A stretch of 38,717 nucleotides of DNA, from contig CAZRGV010000051.1 of the NCBI GenBank assembly GCA_964599655.1, positions 1 through 38,717 on the forward strand, given 5' to 3'. A program made the translations under genes and the position numbers. Source of the stretch: CAZRGV01 sp964599655 (GTDB lineage: Bacteria; Planctomycetota; Planctomycetia; Isosphaerales; Isosphaeraceae). Of the stretch, positions 8,863 through 17,698 are shown one piece after another. How positions within the stretch are numbered: position 1 is the first letter of the stretch; every line of letters begins with the position of its first letter. The notes under the pieces were generated by a model, which saw nothing but the letters and a program-made list of their open reading frames with translations, searched no databases and was not told where the DNA came from.

Positions 8863-8928
8863 TCGCCGCGCGACCGGCTCTGCCGTTCCAAACCGGGAAC
8901 TCTTGACCACCCGTACACAGGAGGCGCC

Positions 8929-11424
8929 GTGCGAATCGGGATTGACATGCTGGGTGTGCAATCGCCGCTGAGCCGCGGACGAGGCATCGGGCGCTACGCG
9001 TTGAGCCTCGTCACCTCGCTCGTCTCCATTGATAATTCACATGAATATATATTTTATTCACATGATTCTCTAGATACTGATATCTTTCCGTCCGCTTCGA
9101 ATGCGATCGTGAGGTCCCTGTCGAGGCGGGAATCGTCGGCCGAGGCGATCGATGAAGTGGCCCGCACCAATCCCGATCAACTTGACGCCTTGCTGCTGCT
9201 CAGTCCGTTCGAACTTCACGATCGATATGCGCCACCGGCCAAGCCTCTGAACCGGCTGGCGATGTTCGCTGTGGTGTACGATCTGATTCCATTCCTCTTT
9301 CAGGAACGCTACCTCACCTGGCCGCCGATCGCGTTGGCCTTCTATCGAAACCTTGAGCGGCTGCGGCAGTATGACGCCTTGCTCGCCATATCCGACGCGA
9401 CCCGGGACGATTGCTTGAGGCTTCTGGGATTGAGTGGCGAACGGGTTGTTTCCATTCGGGGCGCCAGCGATGCCGCGTTCTTCACGCCAGAACCCGAAGC
9501 GTCGGCCAAGACCGTAGCCCGAGACGTGCTGGAACGCCTGGGGATTACACAGCCCTTCGTCTTCTGCCTCGGCAGCATGGACGAGCGAAAAAACCTCTGG
9601 GGACTGATTGACGCCTTCCGCTTGCTGCCCTCGCGAATCCGTAATGCACACCAACTTGTGATTACATTTGCAATCAAAGAAGAGGAAGAGCGGAAGATTC
9701 GCGCGTATGCCGCCGACCGTGGGGTTGCCGATCGGTTGGTGCTGACGGGAGGCGTTTCGGACGACGTGTTGCGGTGGCTCTATCGCCGTTGCGCCGCGTT
9801 TGCGTTCCCGTCGTTGTACGAGGGTCTCGGCCTGCCCTTACTGGAAGCCATGCATTGCGGTGCCGTGGTGCTCGGTGGCAACAATTCGTCGCAACCCGAG
9901 GTTGTTGGTGACGCGGGTCTTCTCGCGAACGCCTCGGACATCGCGGACATTTCCGAGAAACTCGCGCGTTTGATTGAAGATGACACACTCCGTACCGCGC
10001 TTCGCGAGAAGGGATTCGCTCAGGCGTCTCGGTTCACCTGGGAGGATACGGCACAGAGAACGCTCGTGACGCTCGAACGAATCGCGGGCGAAAGACCCCA
10101 ACGCCGGAAGTCCTGGCGTCTGGACGCGGGGCATCCCGACCGACCGCGGCTCGCCGTCTTTTCCCCTTGGCCACCAAAGCGATCGGGAATCTCCGACTAT
10201 TCGGAACGGCTGGTCACGGAACTCGCGCGTTGGTATTCCATCGATCTCTACCATGATCCAGGATACGTGCCGAATCTTGCGATTGATTCTGACAGATTCG
10301 GTTGCTTCGACGCGCGGGTTTTCCCCAGGAACGCGAGGATTCGAGGCTATCGCGGGATCCTCTACCAGATGGGGAACTCTCATTATCATCGCTCGGTCTA
10401 CGAGAACTTGCTGGAATTCCCAGGCGTGGTAACCTTGCACGACTACTGTCTCTCGGGTTTTCACGCCTGGTATTCGCGACTCCCCGACGTCCCTCGCGGG
10501 CATTTCGAACGCGAAGTCGAATACGGCTATCCTGATCAGGCCGATCAGATTCTTGCCTCGTTGAAACGCTGGTCGCTTGAGCCAGGTGGCATCGGTGAAG
10601 CCTGCGCGCGTCGCGAGATTCACTTGAATCGCCGTGTATTCAAGCATGCCAAGGGGCTGATCGTGCATTCCCTGGCCGTTCAGGAACGGGCTTCGCGTGA
10701 CCACCCGGAGTACGTGTCAAAAGTCACGGTGATTCCGCACGGCTCGGAACCGAAAGCGATTCTCGCGACCCGACGCGCGACCGTCCGAGAGCGATTTGGC
10801 CTACCGACCGATGCCTTGATTCTCGCGAGCTTCGGGATCCTTCACGCGACCAAAATGAACGTGGAGACCGTCGAAGCGTTTGCTCATGTCATTCGCTCTC
10901 ATCCCGAGCTGCTTCTGCTCTTCGTCGGTGAGGACCTGACCTTCTCCGCGGTGCGGAATCGCGTGTTTGAGCTGGGACTGGCGGATCGCGTCCGCTTTCT
11001 TGGACGGCAGTCCGCCGCCGACTTCGAGGACCTGCTCGAGGTTGCGGACATCGGTATCTGCCTGCGTCGACCACCCACAAACGGCGAAACGTCGGGAGCC
11101 TTGCTCCATCTCCTCCGACATGGAATTCCCACAATTGTTAACGATGTTGGTACGTTTTCGGATTATTCGGATGACGTTGTCTTCAAGCTCAATTGGGAAT
11201 CGGATGGAATCGTAGGTCTGGCGAGAGCGATTCAGACCCTGGTGAATGACCCGGACGCCCGGCGCGATCGGGGTCGGGCCGCGAGACGATACGTCCAAAC
11301 GCATCATGACTGGCCAATCGTGGCCGATCTCTACGCGCAGGTGATCGAGCAATTTTCGAGTCTACCGAGCCGATCGGAGGGGAGAGCGATCGCCCCGATC
11401 GGACGACGATCGTCTCGAACCTGA
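8929..11424 (+). CDS. Double-domain GT-B glycosyltransferase (first of three tandem paralogs)
   Basis: An 831-residue cytosolic or membrane-peripheral glycosyltransferase built from two successive GT-B units. Unit 1 (about 1-385) is a GT4-type transferase with VVYDLIPFLFQE in the N-lobe and the donor motif SLYEGLGLPLLEAMHCG in the C-lobe. Unit 2 starts at Arg405 with RPRLAVFSPWPP, continues through GISDYSERLVTEL and LHDYCLSGFHAWY, and ends with RRPPTNGETSGALLHLLRHG, a divergent GT4-like donor site. Two active units suggest two linkages made by one polypeptide, as in chain-polymerising enzymes. The start is GTG at 8929 with AGGAGG six bases upstream. It is third in the operon. Donor and acceptor sugars cannot be inferred. 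Confidence 0.92.
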   Translation: MRIGIDMLGVQSPLSRGRGIGRYALSLVTSLVSIDNSHEYIFYSHDSLDTDIFPSASNAIVRSLSRRESSAEAIDEVARTNPDQLDALLLLSPFELHDRYAPPAKPLNRLAMFAVVYDLIPFLFQERYLTWPPIALAFYRNLERLRQYDALLAISDATRDDCLRLLGLSGERVVSIRGASDAAFFTPEPEASAKTVARDVLERLGITQPFVFCLGSMDERKNLWGLIDAFRLLPSRIRNAHQLVITFAIKEEEERKIRAYAADRGVADRLVLTGGVSDDVLRWLYRRCAAFAFPSLYEGLGLPLLEAMHCGAVVLGGNNSSQPEVVGDAGLLANASDIADISEKLARLIEDDTLRTALREKGFAQASRFTWEDTAQRTLVTLERIAGERPQRRKSWRLDAGHPDRPRLAVFSPWPPKRSGISDYSERLVTELARWYSIDLYHDPGYVPNLAIDSDRFGCFDARVFPRNARIRGYRGILYQMGNSHYHRSVYENLLEFPGVVTLHDYCLSGFHAWYSRLPDVPRGHFEREVEYGYPDQADQILASLKRWSLEPGGIGEACARREIHLNRRVFKHAKGLIVHSLAVQERASRDHPEYVSKVTVIPHGSEPKAILATRRATVRERFGLPTDALILASFGILHATKMNVETVEAFAHVIRSHPELLLLFVGEDLTFSAVRNRVFELGLADRVRFLGRQSAADFEDLLEVADIGICLRRPPTNGETSGALLHLLRHGIPTIVNDVGTFSDYSDDVVFKLNWESDGIVGLARAIQTLVNDPDARRDRGRAARRYVQTHHDWPIVADLYAQVIEQFSSLPSRSEGRAIAPIGRRSSRT

Positions 11425-11477
11425 AGCACGTGTTCTCACATTCAAGTTCCGGACCCGTTCTTGAGGAGTCCCGTAGG

Positions 11478-13412
11478 GTGCGGATAGGAATCGCACGGAT
11501 TGGCTCGCGATCTCACTCCGGCCCAGATGCGGACCGCGAGGATCTTGTCCGTCCGTGGCTCGAAGCGTGGAACCATCGCCGCGACCTCGAGTTCGTTCTC
11601 TACCACAATTCCGAGCCGCTCTTCCCTTCGATTCGACTCCACAATCCGGAAGTGGTTCGGTGGCACAACCTTGATTTTTCGCACGAGGAAACGATCACCG
11701 ATCGCCTGCAACGACTCATCGACCGGAATCCCGATCGGCTCGATGCCTTGCTACTTCTCGACTCGTTCCGCGTCGATTCTCCCTCATCCGTTCCTCCCGC
11801 GAGGCCCATTCAGCCCCTGACGATCGCCGCCGTCGTCCTGGCTCGTGACCTCGAATTCGAGAGGGCTGAACCGTACACGGCCGATGATCGACCGGGCCTT
11901 ATGCGTGAGTCTTTGAAGCGAATCAACAGCTATGATGTGCTGATCGTCCTGAATGCGAACGAGCTCGATTTCCCCTCGGGACGAAAGCGACTTCAATCGC
12001 GAATCATTCGCATTTGTGATTCTAAAGACCGTCCGAGCGGATCGGATCTGGCGGAACGGGTGCTCAGGGCCATCGAAACCCCGGCGCATCCGAAATCGAC
12101 GCGGAAGCCACGAACCTTCCGGCGACAGCGATCACGGCCGAGATTGGCGGTGTTCTCCCCGTGGCCGCCCAAGGGTTCGGGAATCTCGGATTATTCGCTC
12201 CGACTGATCGAAGAGCTAAGATCTTATTATCATATTGAATTATATCACGAACCCGGTTATGTTCCGGAGATCGGCCTGTCCTCTCGGGAAATCGGTTGTT
12301 TTGATTACCGGGTCTTTTCCCGAAGAGAGAAGGTACTGGGGCCTTACCGGATCCTCTATCAGGTCGGAAACTCTTTTTATCATGGATTTATTTATGAATA
12401 TCTGGCTCGTTATCCGGGAGTTGTGACCCTGCACGATTATTGCCTTTCCGGATTACAGTTCTGGCGTGCACACCAGGGAGGCGACCCCTTTGAGAACCTC
12501 CGGGAGATGGTCCGCCGGCACTATCCGGCTCGATTTGAAGAGTTTGACCCTCAATTGCGTTCGTGGACGGAGGAACCAGGAGGGTTTGCCGAGGCGCTGA
12601 GCCGTCGGGGACTCGCCGTGAATCGGGAGGTTTTTCAGTACGGCATGGCGGTTATCGTCCATTCCCCCTGGTGCTTGAAGCGGTCGAGGCACGACGTTCC
12701 GGAGTACTCGGACAAGACGGTCGTGATTCCACACGGGGCGACCGTTCTGCCAGTGACGCCCGAGGATCGCCGTGAGGCGAGGGATCGATTTGGTTTGCCT
12801 CGCGAGGCGTTCATTATCGCCAGCTTTGGTATCCTTTCCTATGGAAAGATGAATCGTGAAGCCATCATGGCCTTCCACGCTTTGGCGATCAAGAAGCCGA
12901 ATGCGTTGTTTCTCTTTGTCGGCCAGGATTGGGATCGTGGAGCGGCCCGCGAGAAGGCGGAGGAACTTGGTCTTGCCGGTCGAGTTCGGTTTCTGGGTCG
13001 GCAGAGTGCGGAGTCCTTCGAGGCCTTACTCAAAGTACCCGATCTCGGAGTCAGTCTCCGCCGTCCGCCCACATATGGTGAGACCTCGGGAGCGCTGTTG
13101 CACTTGCTTCGATGCGGGATCCCGACGATTGTGACCGATGTGGGCACGTTCTCGGATTATCCCGACTCGGTCGTGCGGAAGGTTCCTTGGGACTCGTCGG
13201 GAGTCGACCGACTGGCGGAGGCGATTTGTCAGCTCGCCACCGATGGCGCGACTCGTGAAGCTCTGGGTCGGTCGGCTTATGAGTACGTGGCCCGTGAGCA
13301 TTCCTGGAGTCGTGTTGCGGAGCGGTATGCCGAAATCCTCGAACGATGCGCGTGCGTCGTGTCCAAGGAACGCGTTTTCGGAGCCGGGGCACTCGTGACA
13401 CGGGAGAACTGA
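11478..13412 (+). CDS. Glycosyltransferase paralog with a shortened first domain (second of three)
   Basis: A 644-residue paralog of its two neighbours. Unit 2, from about residue 220 (RPRLAVFSPWPPKGSGISDY) to the end, is well conserved and includes RRPPTYGETSGALLHLLRCG. Unit 1 is reduced to about 215 residues: the N-lobe outline is still visible (NPDRLDALLLLDSF, then PPARPIQPLTIAAVV). The C-lobe with the EGxGLPLLEA donor motif is absent, about 185 residues fewer than in the paralogs. The first unit is therefore probably inactive as a transferase. I chose GTG at 11478 because GAGGAG precedes it and the resulting VRIGI matches the starts of both paralogs; an upstream GTG at 11430 is possible. 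The next gene starts two bases after its stop. Confidence 0.9.
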   Translation: MRIGIARIGSRSHSGPDADREDLVRPWLEAWNHRRDLEFVLYHNSEPLFPSIRLHNPEVVRWHNLDFSHEETITDRLQRLIDRNPDRLDALLLLDSFRVDSPSSVPPARPIQPLTIAAVVLARDLEFERAEPYTADDRPGLMRESLKRINSYDVLIVLNANELDFPSGRKRLQSRIIRICDSKDRPSGSDLAERVLRAIETPAHPKSTRKPRTFRRQRSRPRLAVFSPWPPKGSGISDYSLRLIEELRSYYHIELYHEPGYVPEIGLSSREIGCFDYRVFSRREKVLGPYRILYQVGNSFYHGFIYEYLARYPGVVTLHDYCLSGLQFWRAHQGGDPFENLREMVRRHYPARFEEFDPQLRSWTEEPGGFAEALSRRGLAVNREVFQYGMAVIVHSPWCLKRSRHDVPEYSDKTVVIPHGATVLPVTPEDRREARDRFGLPREAFIIASFGILSYGKMNREAIMAFHALAIKKPNALFLFVGQDWDRGAAREKAEELGLAGRVRFLGRQSAESFEALLKVPDLGVSLRRPPTYGETSGALLHLLRCGIPTIVTDVGTFSDYPDSVVRKVPWDSSGVDRLAEAICQLATDGATREALGRSAYEYVAREHSWSRVAERYAEILERCACVVSKERVFGAGALVTREN

Positions 13413-13414
13413 AC

Positions 13415-15904
13415 GTGCGCGTCGGTATCGATATGCTTGGGCTGCAATCGGACGACAGCAGGCTTCGCGGCGTCGGGCGATTTGGACGCCATTTTCTCGC
13501 GGCCTTGCTGGCCCAATCGCCGAATGATTCGTACATCTTTTACGCGCATGAGCATCTCCCTACGGATCAGTTCCCTGACGCCCCCGGGGTCAAGGTCGTC
13601 CCACTCCGACCAGAGCCGGAGCTTGGGGAACGTACGATGGCGGACGCTCTGGAGCGCGTGGCCAATTCGAACCCGGACCGCCTGGATGCCCTGTTGACGA
13701 TCAATCCGTTTGAACTGACCAGTTGCTACGCTCCACCCGCGAAGCCGTTGAACAACCTTGTCATGATCGCCGTGGTTCATGATCTGATTCCTTTCCTGTT
13801 TCAAGAGCAGTATTTGAGCGATCCTCCGGGGGCGCGCCGAGCCTACCGGCATCTGGAGCGGCTTCGACGGTACGACCTGCTCCTGGCGAACTCCGAGTCG
13901 ACTCGATTCGACTGTTTGCGCGTTCTCGGCCTACCGCGCGAGAAGGTCGTGACGGTCGGCGCGGCCGCCGACGGGCGCTATTTCACGTCGGATCGAACGA
14001 TTCCATTAACGGGCAAGACCCGAGCGGCTCTCGCGGGGCTGGGGATTCATCGCCCCTTCGTCTTCGCCGTGACGGGGATGGATGAGCGTAAGAACGCGAG
14101 GGGTCTGATCGAGGCGTTCGGACTCTTGCCCGTGGAGTACCGTGAAACGCTTCAGCTTGTCATGACGTGCGGAATCACTCAAGACTACACGCAACGATTG
14201 CGATCCTTCGCGGAACACTGCGGAGTGGCGGGACAACTTGTTCTGACCGGAATGGTCTCCGACGAAACGCTCCGAGAGCTTTACCGGCGTTGTGAGCTGT
14301 TCGCGTTTCCTTCGCTGTACGAGGGCTTTGGCCTGCCAATCCTCGAGGCCATGCATTGCGGGGCCGCGGTCCTCGCCGGAAATAACTCGTCCCAGATTGA
14401 GCTGGTCGAGGGCGCGGGACTTCTGGTCAACGCCGCGGATACCGCGGATATCGCGGAAAAAATGCTGCGCGTCTTGAGGGACCACGAGTTGGCCGAATCG
14501 ATGCGAGCGCGGGCATTCGAACGGGCTCGAAGCTATTCCTGGGAGAAGACCGCCGCGAAAGCGATCGAGGCCATCCATGAGGTCGTCCACGTGCCATCCG
14601 TTCGGCGAATCCGCGCCGAGCGGAGCCACCGCCCGAAACTGGCGATCTTCTCTCCCTGGCCTCCCAAGGGATCGGGGATCTCCGACTACGCGGCGCGACT
14701 TGTTGAAGAACTTCTGTCAACCTATGATATTGATATTTATCATGAATCAGGATATGTGCCAGAATTTGGCCTTCGGACTTCGAGGCTCGGCTGCTTCGAC
14801 TGGCGTTTGTTTCCCAGAAACGCGCGCGTGATCGGTTATCGCGGCGTTGTTCATCAGATGGGCAATTCTTTCTATCACAGGTTCGTGTACGAGGCCCTTC
14901 AGCGTCACCGTGGGATCACCGCGCTGCACGATTTCTGCCTTTCGGGCTTTCAATTCTGGTACGCGCATCAGTTCGGAGATCCCGAAGGATATCTTCGGCG
15001 CGAGATCACGTATTGTTATCCGGAGTCCGATGCTGAGTTTCATGCGCAGCTCACACGATGGGCCCAGGAGGACGGCGGATTCCAGGAAGCTCTCGCACGC
15101 CGTGGTCTATTCATGAATCGACGCGTTTTTGAGAGTTCCGAAGCCGTGATCGTTCACTCTCCCTGGTGCCTCGAACAAGTGAGGCGCGAGTTTCCGGGTC
15201 ACGAAGCCAAGACGGTGGTGATCCCTCACGGGTCGACCGCGACGCGAGTGTCCGAAGCCGAACGCGCCGAGACGCGATTGCGGTTCGGTCTTCCTCAAGA
15301 TGCATTCATTGTCGCCAGCTTCGGGATTCTTTCGCAGGGGAAGATGAACATTGAGGCGCTTGACGCGTTTCGAGTCTTGGCTCAGCGAGATCCACGCGCC
15401 CTATTTCTGTTTGTGGGTCAGGACTGGGAGAATGGCCAGGCCAGGCGCAAGGTTCAGGAACTCGGGCTAGAGGCTCGCGTACGATTTCTGGGGCGGCAGC
15501 CCGCGGAACGTTTCGAGGCGCTTCTCGCGGTGGCGGATCTCGGGATCAGCCTTCGTCGTCCTCCCACGTATGGTGAAACATCCGGGGCGCTGCTTCACCT
15601 GCTTCGTCATGGAATTCCCACGATCGTCACGGACGTGGGAACGTTCGCGGATTATCCCGACAACGTGGTGCGGAAGGTCCGTTGGGACGCCGAGGGACAG
15701 GATCGATTAACGCGGGCGCTTTGCGAGCTTGCGGACGATCGAGCGACCCGCGTGTCCCTTGGTCGCGCGGCCCATCAATACGTGGCAGGCAAGCACGCCT
15801 GGCCAATCGCGGCGTCGATGTACGCGGAACTGATCGAGCGAGTTTACCGGGAGAAGAACCGGTCAGCTCCCGCTCGGACACTCCGAATTCCGGTGAGGAA
15901 TTGA
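13415..15904 (+). CDS. Double-domain GT-B glycosyltransferase (third of three tandem paralogs)
   Basis: An 829-residue protein collinear with the first paralog over both units. Unit 1 contains VVHDLIPFLFQEQYL, VTGMDERKNARGLIEAF and SLYEGFGLPILEAMHCG. Unit 2 begins at residue 406 with RPKLAIFSPWPPKGSG and carries SLRRPPTYGETSGALLHLLRHG. Unit 2 looks closer to that of the second paralog (shared FYH, SPWCL and FVGQDW motifs), which suggests stepwise tandem duplication. The start is GTG at 13415, two bases after the preceding stop, with GGGAG overlapping the end of that gene. The spacing implies translational coupling. Sugar specificity is unknown. Confidence 0.92.
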   Translation: MRVGIDMLGLQSDDSRLRGVGRFGRHFLAALLAQSPNDSYIFYAHEHLPTDQFPDAPGVKVVPLRPEPELGERTMADALERVANSNPDRLDALLTINPFELTSCYAPPAKPLNNLVMIAVVHDLIPFLFQEQYLSDPPGARRAYRHLERLRRYDLLLANSESTRFDCLRVLGLPREKVVTVGAAADGRYFTSDRTIPLTGKTRAALAGLGIHRPFVFAVTGMDERKNARGLIEAFGLLPVEYRETLQLVMTCGITQDYTQRLRSFAEHCGVAGQLVLTGMVSDETLRELYRRCELFAFPSLYEGFGLPILEAMHCGAAVLAGNNSSQIELVEGAGLLVNAADTADIAEKMLRVLRDHELAESMRARAFERARSYSWEKTAAKAIEAIHEVVHVPSVRRIRAERSHRPKLAIFSPWPPKGSGISDYAARLVEELLSTYDIDIYHESGYVPEFGLRTSRLGCFDWRLFPRNARVIGYRGVVHQMGNSFYHRFVYEALQRHRGITALHDFCLSGFQFWYAHQFGDPEGYLRREITYCYPESDAEFHAQLTRWAQEDGGFQEALARRGLFMNRRVFESSEAVIVHSPWCLEQVRREFPGHEAKTVVIPHGSTATRVSEAERAETRLRFGLPQDAFIVASFGILSQGKMNIEALDAFRVLAQRDPRALFLFVGQDWENGQARRKVQELGLEARVRFLGRQPAERFEALLAVADLGISLRRPPTYGETSGALLHLLRHGIPTIVTDVGTFADYPDNVVRKVRWDAEGQDRLTRALCELADDRATRVSLGRAAHQYVAGKHAWPIAASMYAELIERVYREKNRSAPARTLRIPVRN

Positions 15905-15907
15905 ACA

Positions 15908-16294
15908 ATGAAGCGTCTTGTCAAAAACATGGGCAAGGGACTCTGGCGAATGACCGGCCCGATTCGCCGGCCGTTGCGACGGAAGTTCAACGCCGCGATC
16001 AACGATCTCCTGACCAGCGCACTTCGAGAGCACGTCTCCGCTCCGATTCATCCTCGGCTCGATTCCTTGGAGCGTGGCTTGAACCTGGCCAGGCACGAGG
16101 TCCAGGCGCAAGGGGTCGACGCGAACCTGACGCTCGACAGTCTCGTCCGGGAGGTGACCCGTTTGCAAATGCAGCTCGAATCACTCGCCTTCGAGATCCG
16201 GGCTCGGTCAAACGGGGCGGATGGGCTCTCGATCGTCGGCGACGTCGATGATGCGGAGGATTACGAATCCGGTGAACGTATGAAGGTGGGATAA
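15908..16294 (+). CDS. Small basic coiled-coil protein, function unknown
   Basis: A 128-residue protein starting three bases after the third glycosyltransferase. The first 30 residues are strongly basic and amphipathic (MKRLVKNMGKGLWRM, then RRPLRRKFNAAI) and could lie on a membrane surface. Residues about 45-100 form a likely coiled coil (LERGLNLARHEVQ, LVREVTRLQMQLESLAFEI). The C-terminal 28 residues are acidic and probably disordered. No known family is recognised. Its place between the glycosyltransferases and the coiled-coil methyltransferase suggests a scaffolding or membrane-recruitment role in the glycan machinery, which is inference only. Confidence 0.8.
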   Translation: MKRLVKNMGKGLWRMTGPIRRPLRRKFNAAINDLLTSALREHVSAPIHPRLDSLERGLNLARHEVQAQGVDANLTLDSLVREVTRLQMQLESLAFEIRARSNGADGLSIVGDVDDAEDYESGERMKVG

Positions 16295-16369
16295 CCCGAT
16301 CGCCTTAGACGCAATCCGATGTGAGTTTTTTCGATGTGAATGGGTTGACCGTCGCGAAAGGACTGTGCC

Positions 16370-17596
16370 ATGGATTCAACCGCCCCGGTCGAGCGTTCGA
16401 ATTCCTTCCCGAAGATCTCCTACGCGCAGAACATGGAGGACATCCTGCTGGATCGACTCTTCCAAGGGCAGGTTGGAACGTTTCTGGACATCGGGGGAAA
16501 CCATCCTTATTTGGATAGTAACACATATTTTTTTTACTTGCGAGGTTGGAGAGGCGTCAATATCGAGCCCAACGCGACGGGTCAGGCCTTGTTCCGGGAT
16601 TTCCGCCCCGAGGACCGGACTCTGAGCGTCGCGGTTTCCGACATCGAAGGGGAGTTGCCCTTCTTTGAGATCAACAACAGTGAAGGGATGACCGGTCTCT
16701 CGACCCTTTGTTGCGAGGTTGCCGAGCGGCATCGGGCGCAAGGGTATTCGGTCGTGGAGCGGGTTGTGCCGGTTCGAACCGTCGCGACCTTGATCGACGA
16801 GTACGAGATTGAGCCTCCCGACTTCGTTTCGATCGACGTGGAAGGCCTGGAAGCATCGGTGATCCGGGGTATTCCGCTTGGTCACTGGAAGCCGAAGGTG
16901 TTCGTGATCGAGTCGACGGCACCTCTCAGCCGGAGTTCGAGCCATGCGAGCTGGGAACCGCTCCTGATCGAAAACGGCTACCTCTTCGCCACGTTCAATG
17001 GAGTCAACCGCTTTTACCTTCGCGACGACCTGCGTGACGCTCTTGATGTATTTCGGACACCAGTGAACATACTTGACGGTTACCTTCGCCACGAGGTGGT
17101 CGCCGCGAAAAACCTCGCCGACGAGTATCGGGCTCGACTCGAATCGGAGCGAGCGGCCCGCGCCTTCGATCGCGCCAGTTTTGATCAGATTCGAGCGGGT
17201 TGGGAGTTCGCCATTTCGCAGGCCAGGCAAGCCCAGGCGGCCTGGGACGCGGAGAAGGCCAGGTTCGAGTACGATCGATCCGCCTGGAAGGAGTCTCGCG
17301 AGGACCTTCTGTACCGTGTCTGGGCATCCCAGCAGGAGATCGCCGAATGGGAGCGGAAGAGCGCCGCGTGGGAGCAGGAACGGGCCGCGTGGGAGCAGGA
17401 ACGGGCCGAGTGGGAGCATTCCCGTCGCGCGTTCGATCGAGAGCGAGCGGCCTGGCGGTCGGAACGTGAGGAGCATCATCGGCAGCTCGAGGCCACTCGA
17501 TCGCTCCTGCGGCCCTATCGCATGCTCGATCGGCTTGGTCTGGTCACGACGAGCTACGGTTGGGCGAGGAGAATGAAGCGCAAGCTGGTCTCTTGA
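16370..17596 (+). CDS. FkbM-family methyltransferase fused to an aromatic-heptad coiled coil
   Basis: A 408-residue two-part protein. Residues about 15-235 form an FkbM-type SAM-dependent methyltransferase: YAQNMEDILLDRL, then the SAM loop FLDIGGN from residue 38, NIEPN, and DFVSIDVEGLEASVIRG. FkbM enzymes O-methylate sugars or polyketides. Residues about 245-385 are a continuous charged helix. From Phe271 to Trp362 every seventh position is occupied by Trp or Phe in 11 of 14 heptads. The tail ends in a basic segment (RRMKRKLVS). AAAGGA precedes the ATG at 16370. As the last gene of the export operon it could cap or decorate the glycan; the coiled coil could measure or anchor it. The nearest analogue in architecture is WbdD, but the catalytic domain is of a different family. 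Confidence 0.9.
   Translation: MDSTAPVERSNSFPKISYAQNMEDILLDRLFQGQVGTFLDIGGNHPYLDSNTYFFYLRGWRGVNIEPNATGQALFRDFRPEDRTLSVAVSDIEGELPFFEINNSEGMTGLSTLCCEVAERHRAQGYSVVERVVPVRTVATLIDEYEIEPPDFVSIDVEGLEASVIRGIPLGHWKPKVFVIESTAPLSRSSSHASWEPLLIENGYLFATFNGVNRFYLRDDLRDALDVFRTPVNILDGYLRHEVVAAKNLADEYRARLESERAARAFDRASFDQIRAGWEFAISQARQAQAAWDAEKARFEYDRSAWKESREDLLYRVWASQQEIAEWERKSAAWEQERAAWEQERAEWEHSRRAFDRERAAWRSEREEHHRQLEATRSLLRPYRMLDRLGLVTTSYGWARRMKRKLVS
17342..17425 (+). repeat. Four tandem 21-bp units encoding coiled-coil heptads
   Basis: Within the FkbM gene, units at 17363-17383 and 17384-17404 are identical. Flanking units at 17342-17362 and 17405-17425 are diverged copies. Each encodes one heptad of the type AAWEQER. 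The perfect central pair suggests recent slippage duplication, so coil length may vary among strains. Confidence 0.85.
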
Positions 17597-17601
17597 CGAC
17601 C

Positions 17602-17629
17602 TTGACCGATCGAGGGCACACCGTATGAT
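17602..17629 (+). promoter_or_regulatory. Candidate sigma70-type promoter of the alpha/beta hydrolase gene
   Basis: TTGACC at 17602-17607 and TATGAT at 17624-17629 are separated by 16 bases. Both hexamers are close to consensus. The start codon at 17699 would leave a leader of about 60 bases. This implies that the hydrolase is not simply the last gene of the glycan operon. Confidence 0.6.
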
Positions 17630-17698
17630 GACGAAGGCCTCCCTGCGGGACCGCCGGGTCAAGGATGATGTCATCCGGGTCGATGGAGTGATCCGCTC

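Noticed and set aside
16317..16339. Direct repeat CGATGTGA with a T6 run before the FkbM gene
   Set aside because: Only two 8-bp copies and no stem before the T-run; probably chance.
17363..17404. CRISPR-like short repeats
   Set aside because: The repeats are contiguous, in frame and encode coiled-coil heptads; there are no spacers.
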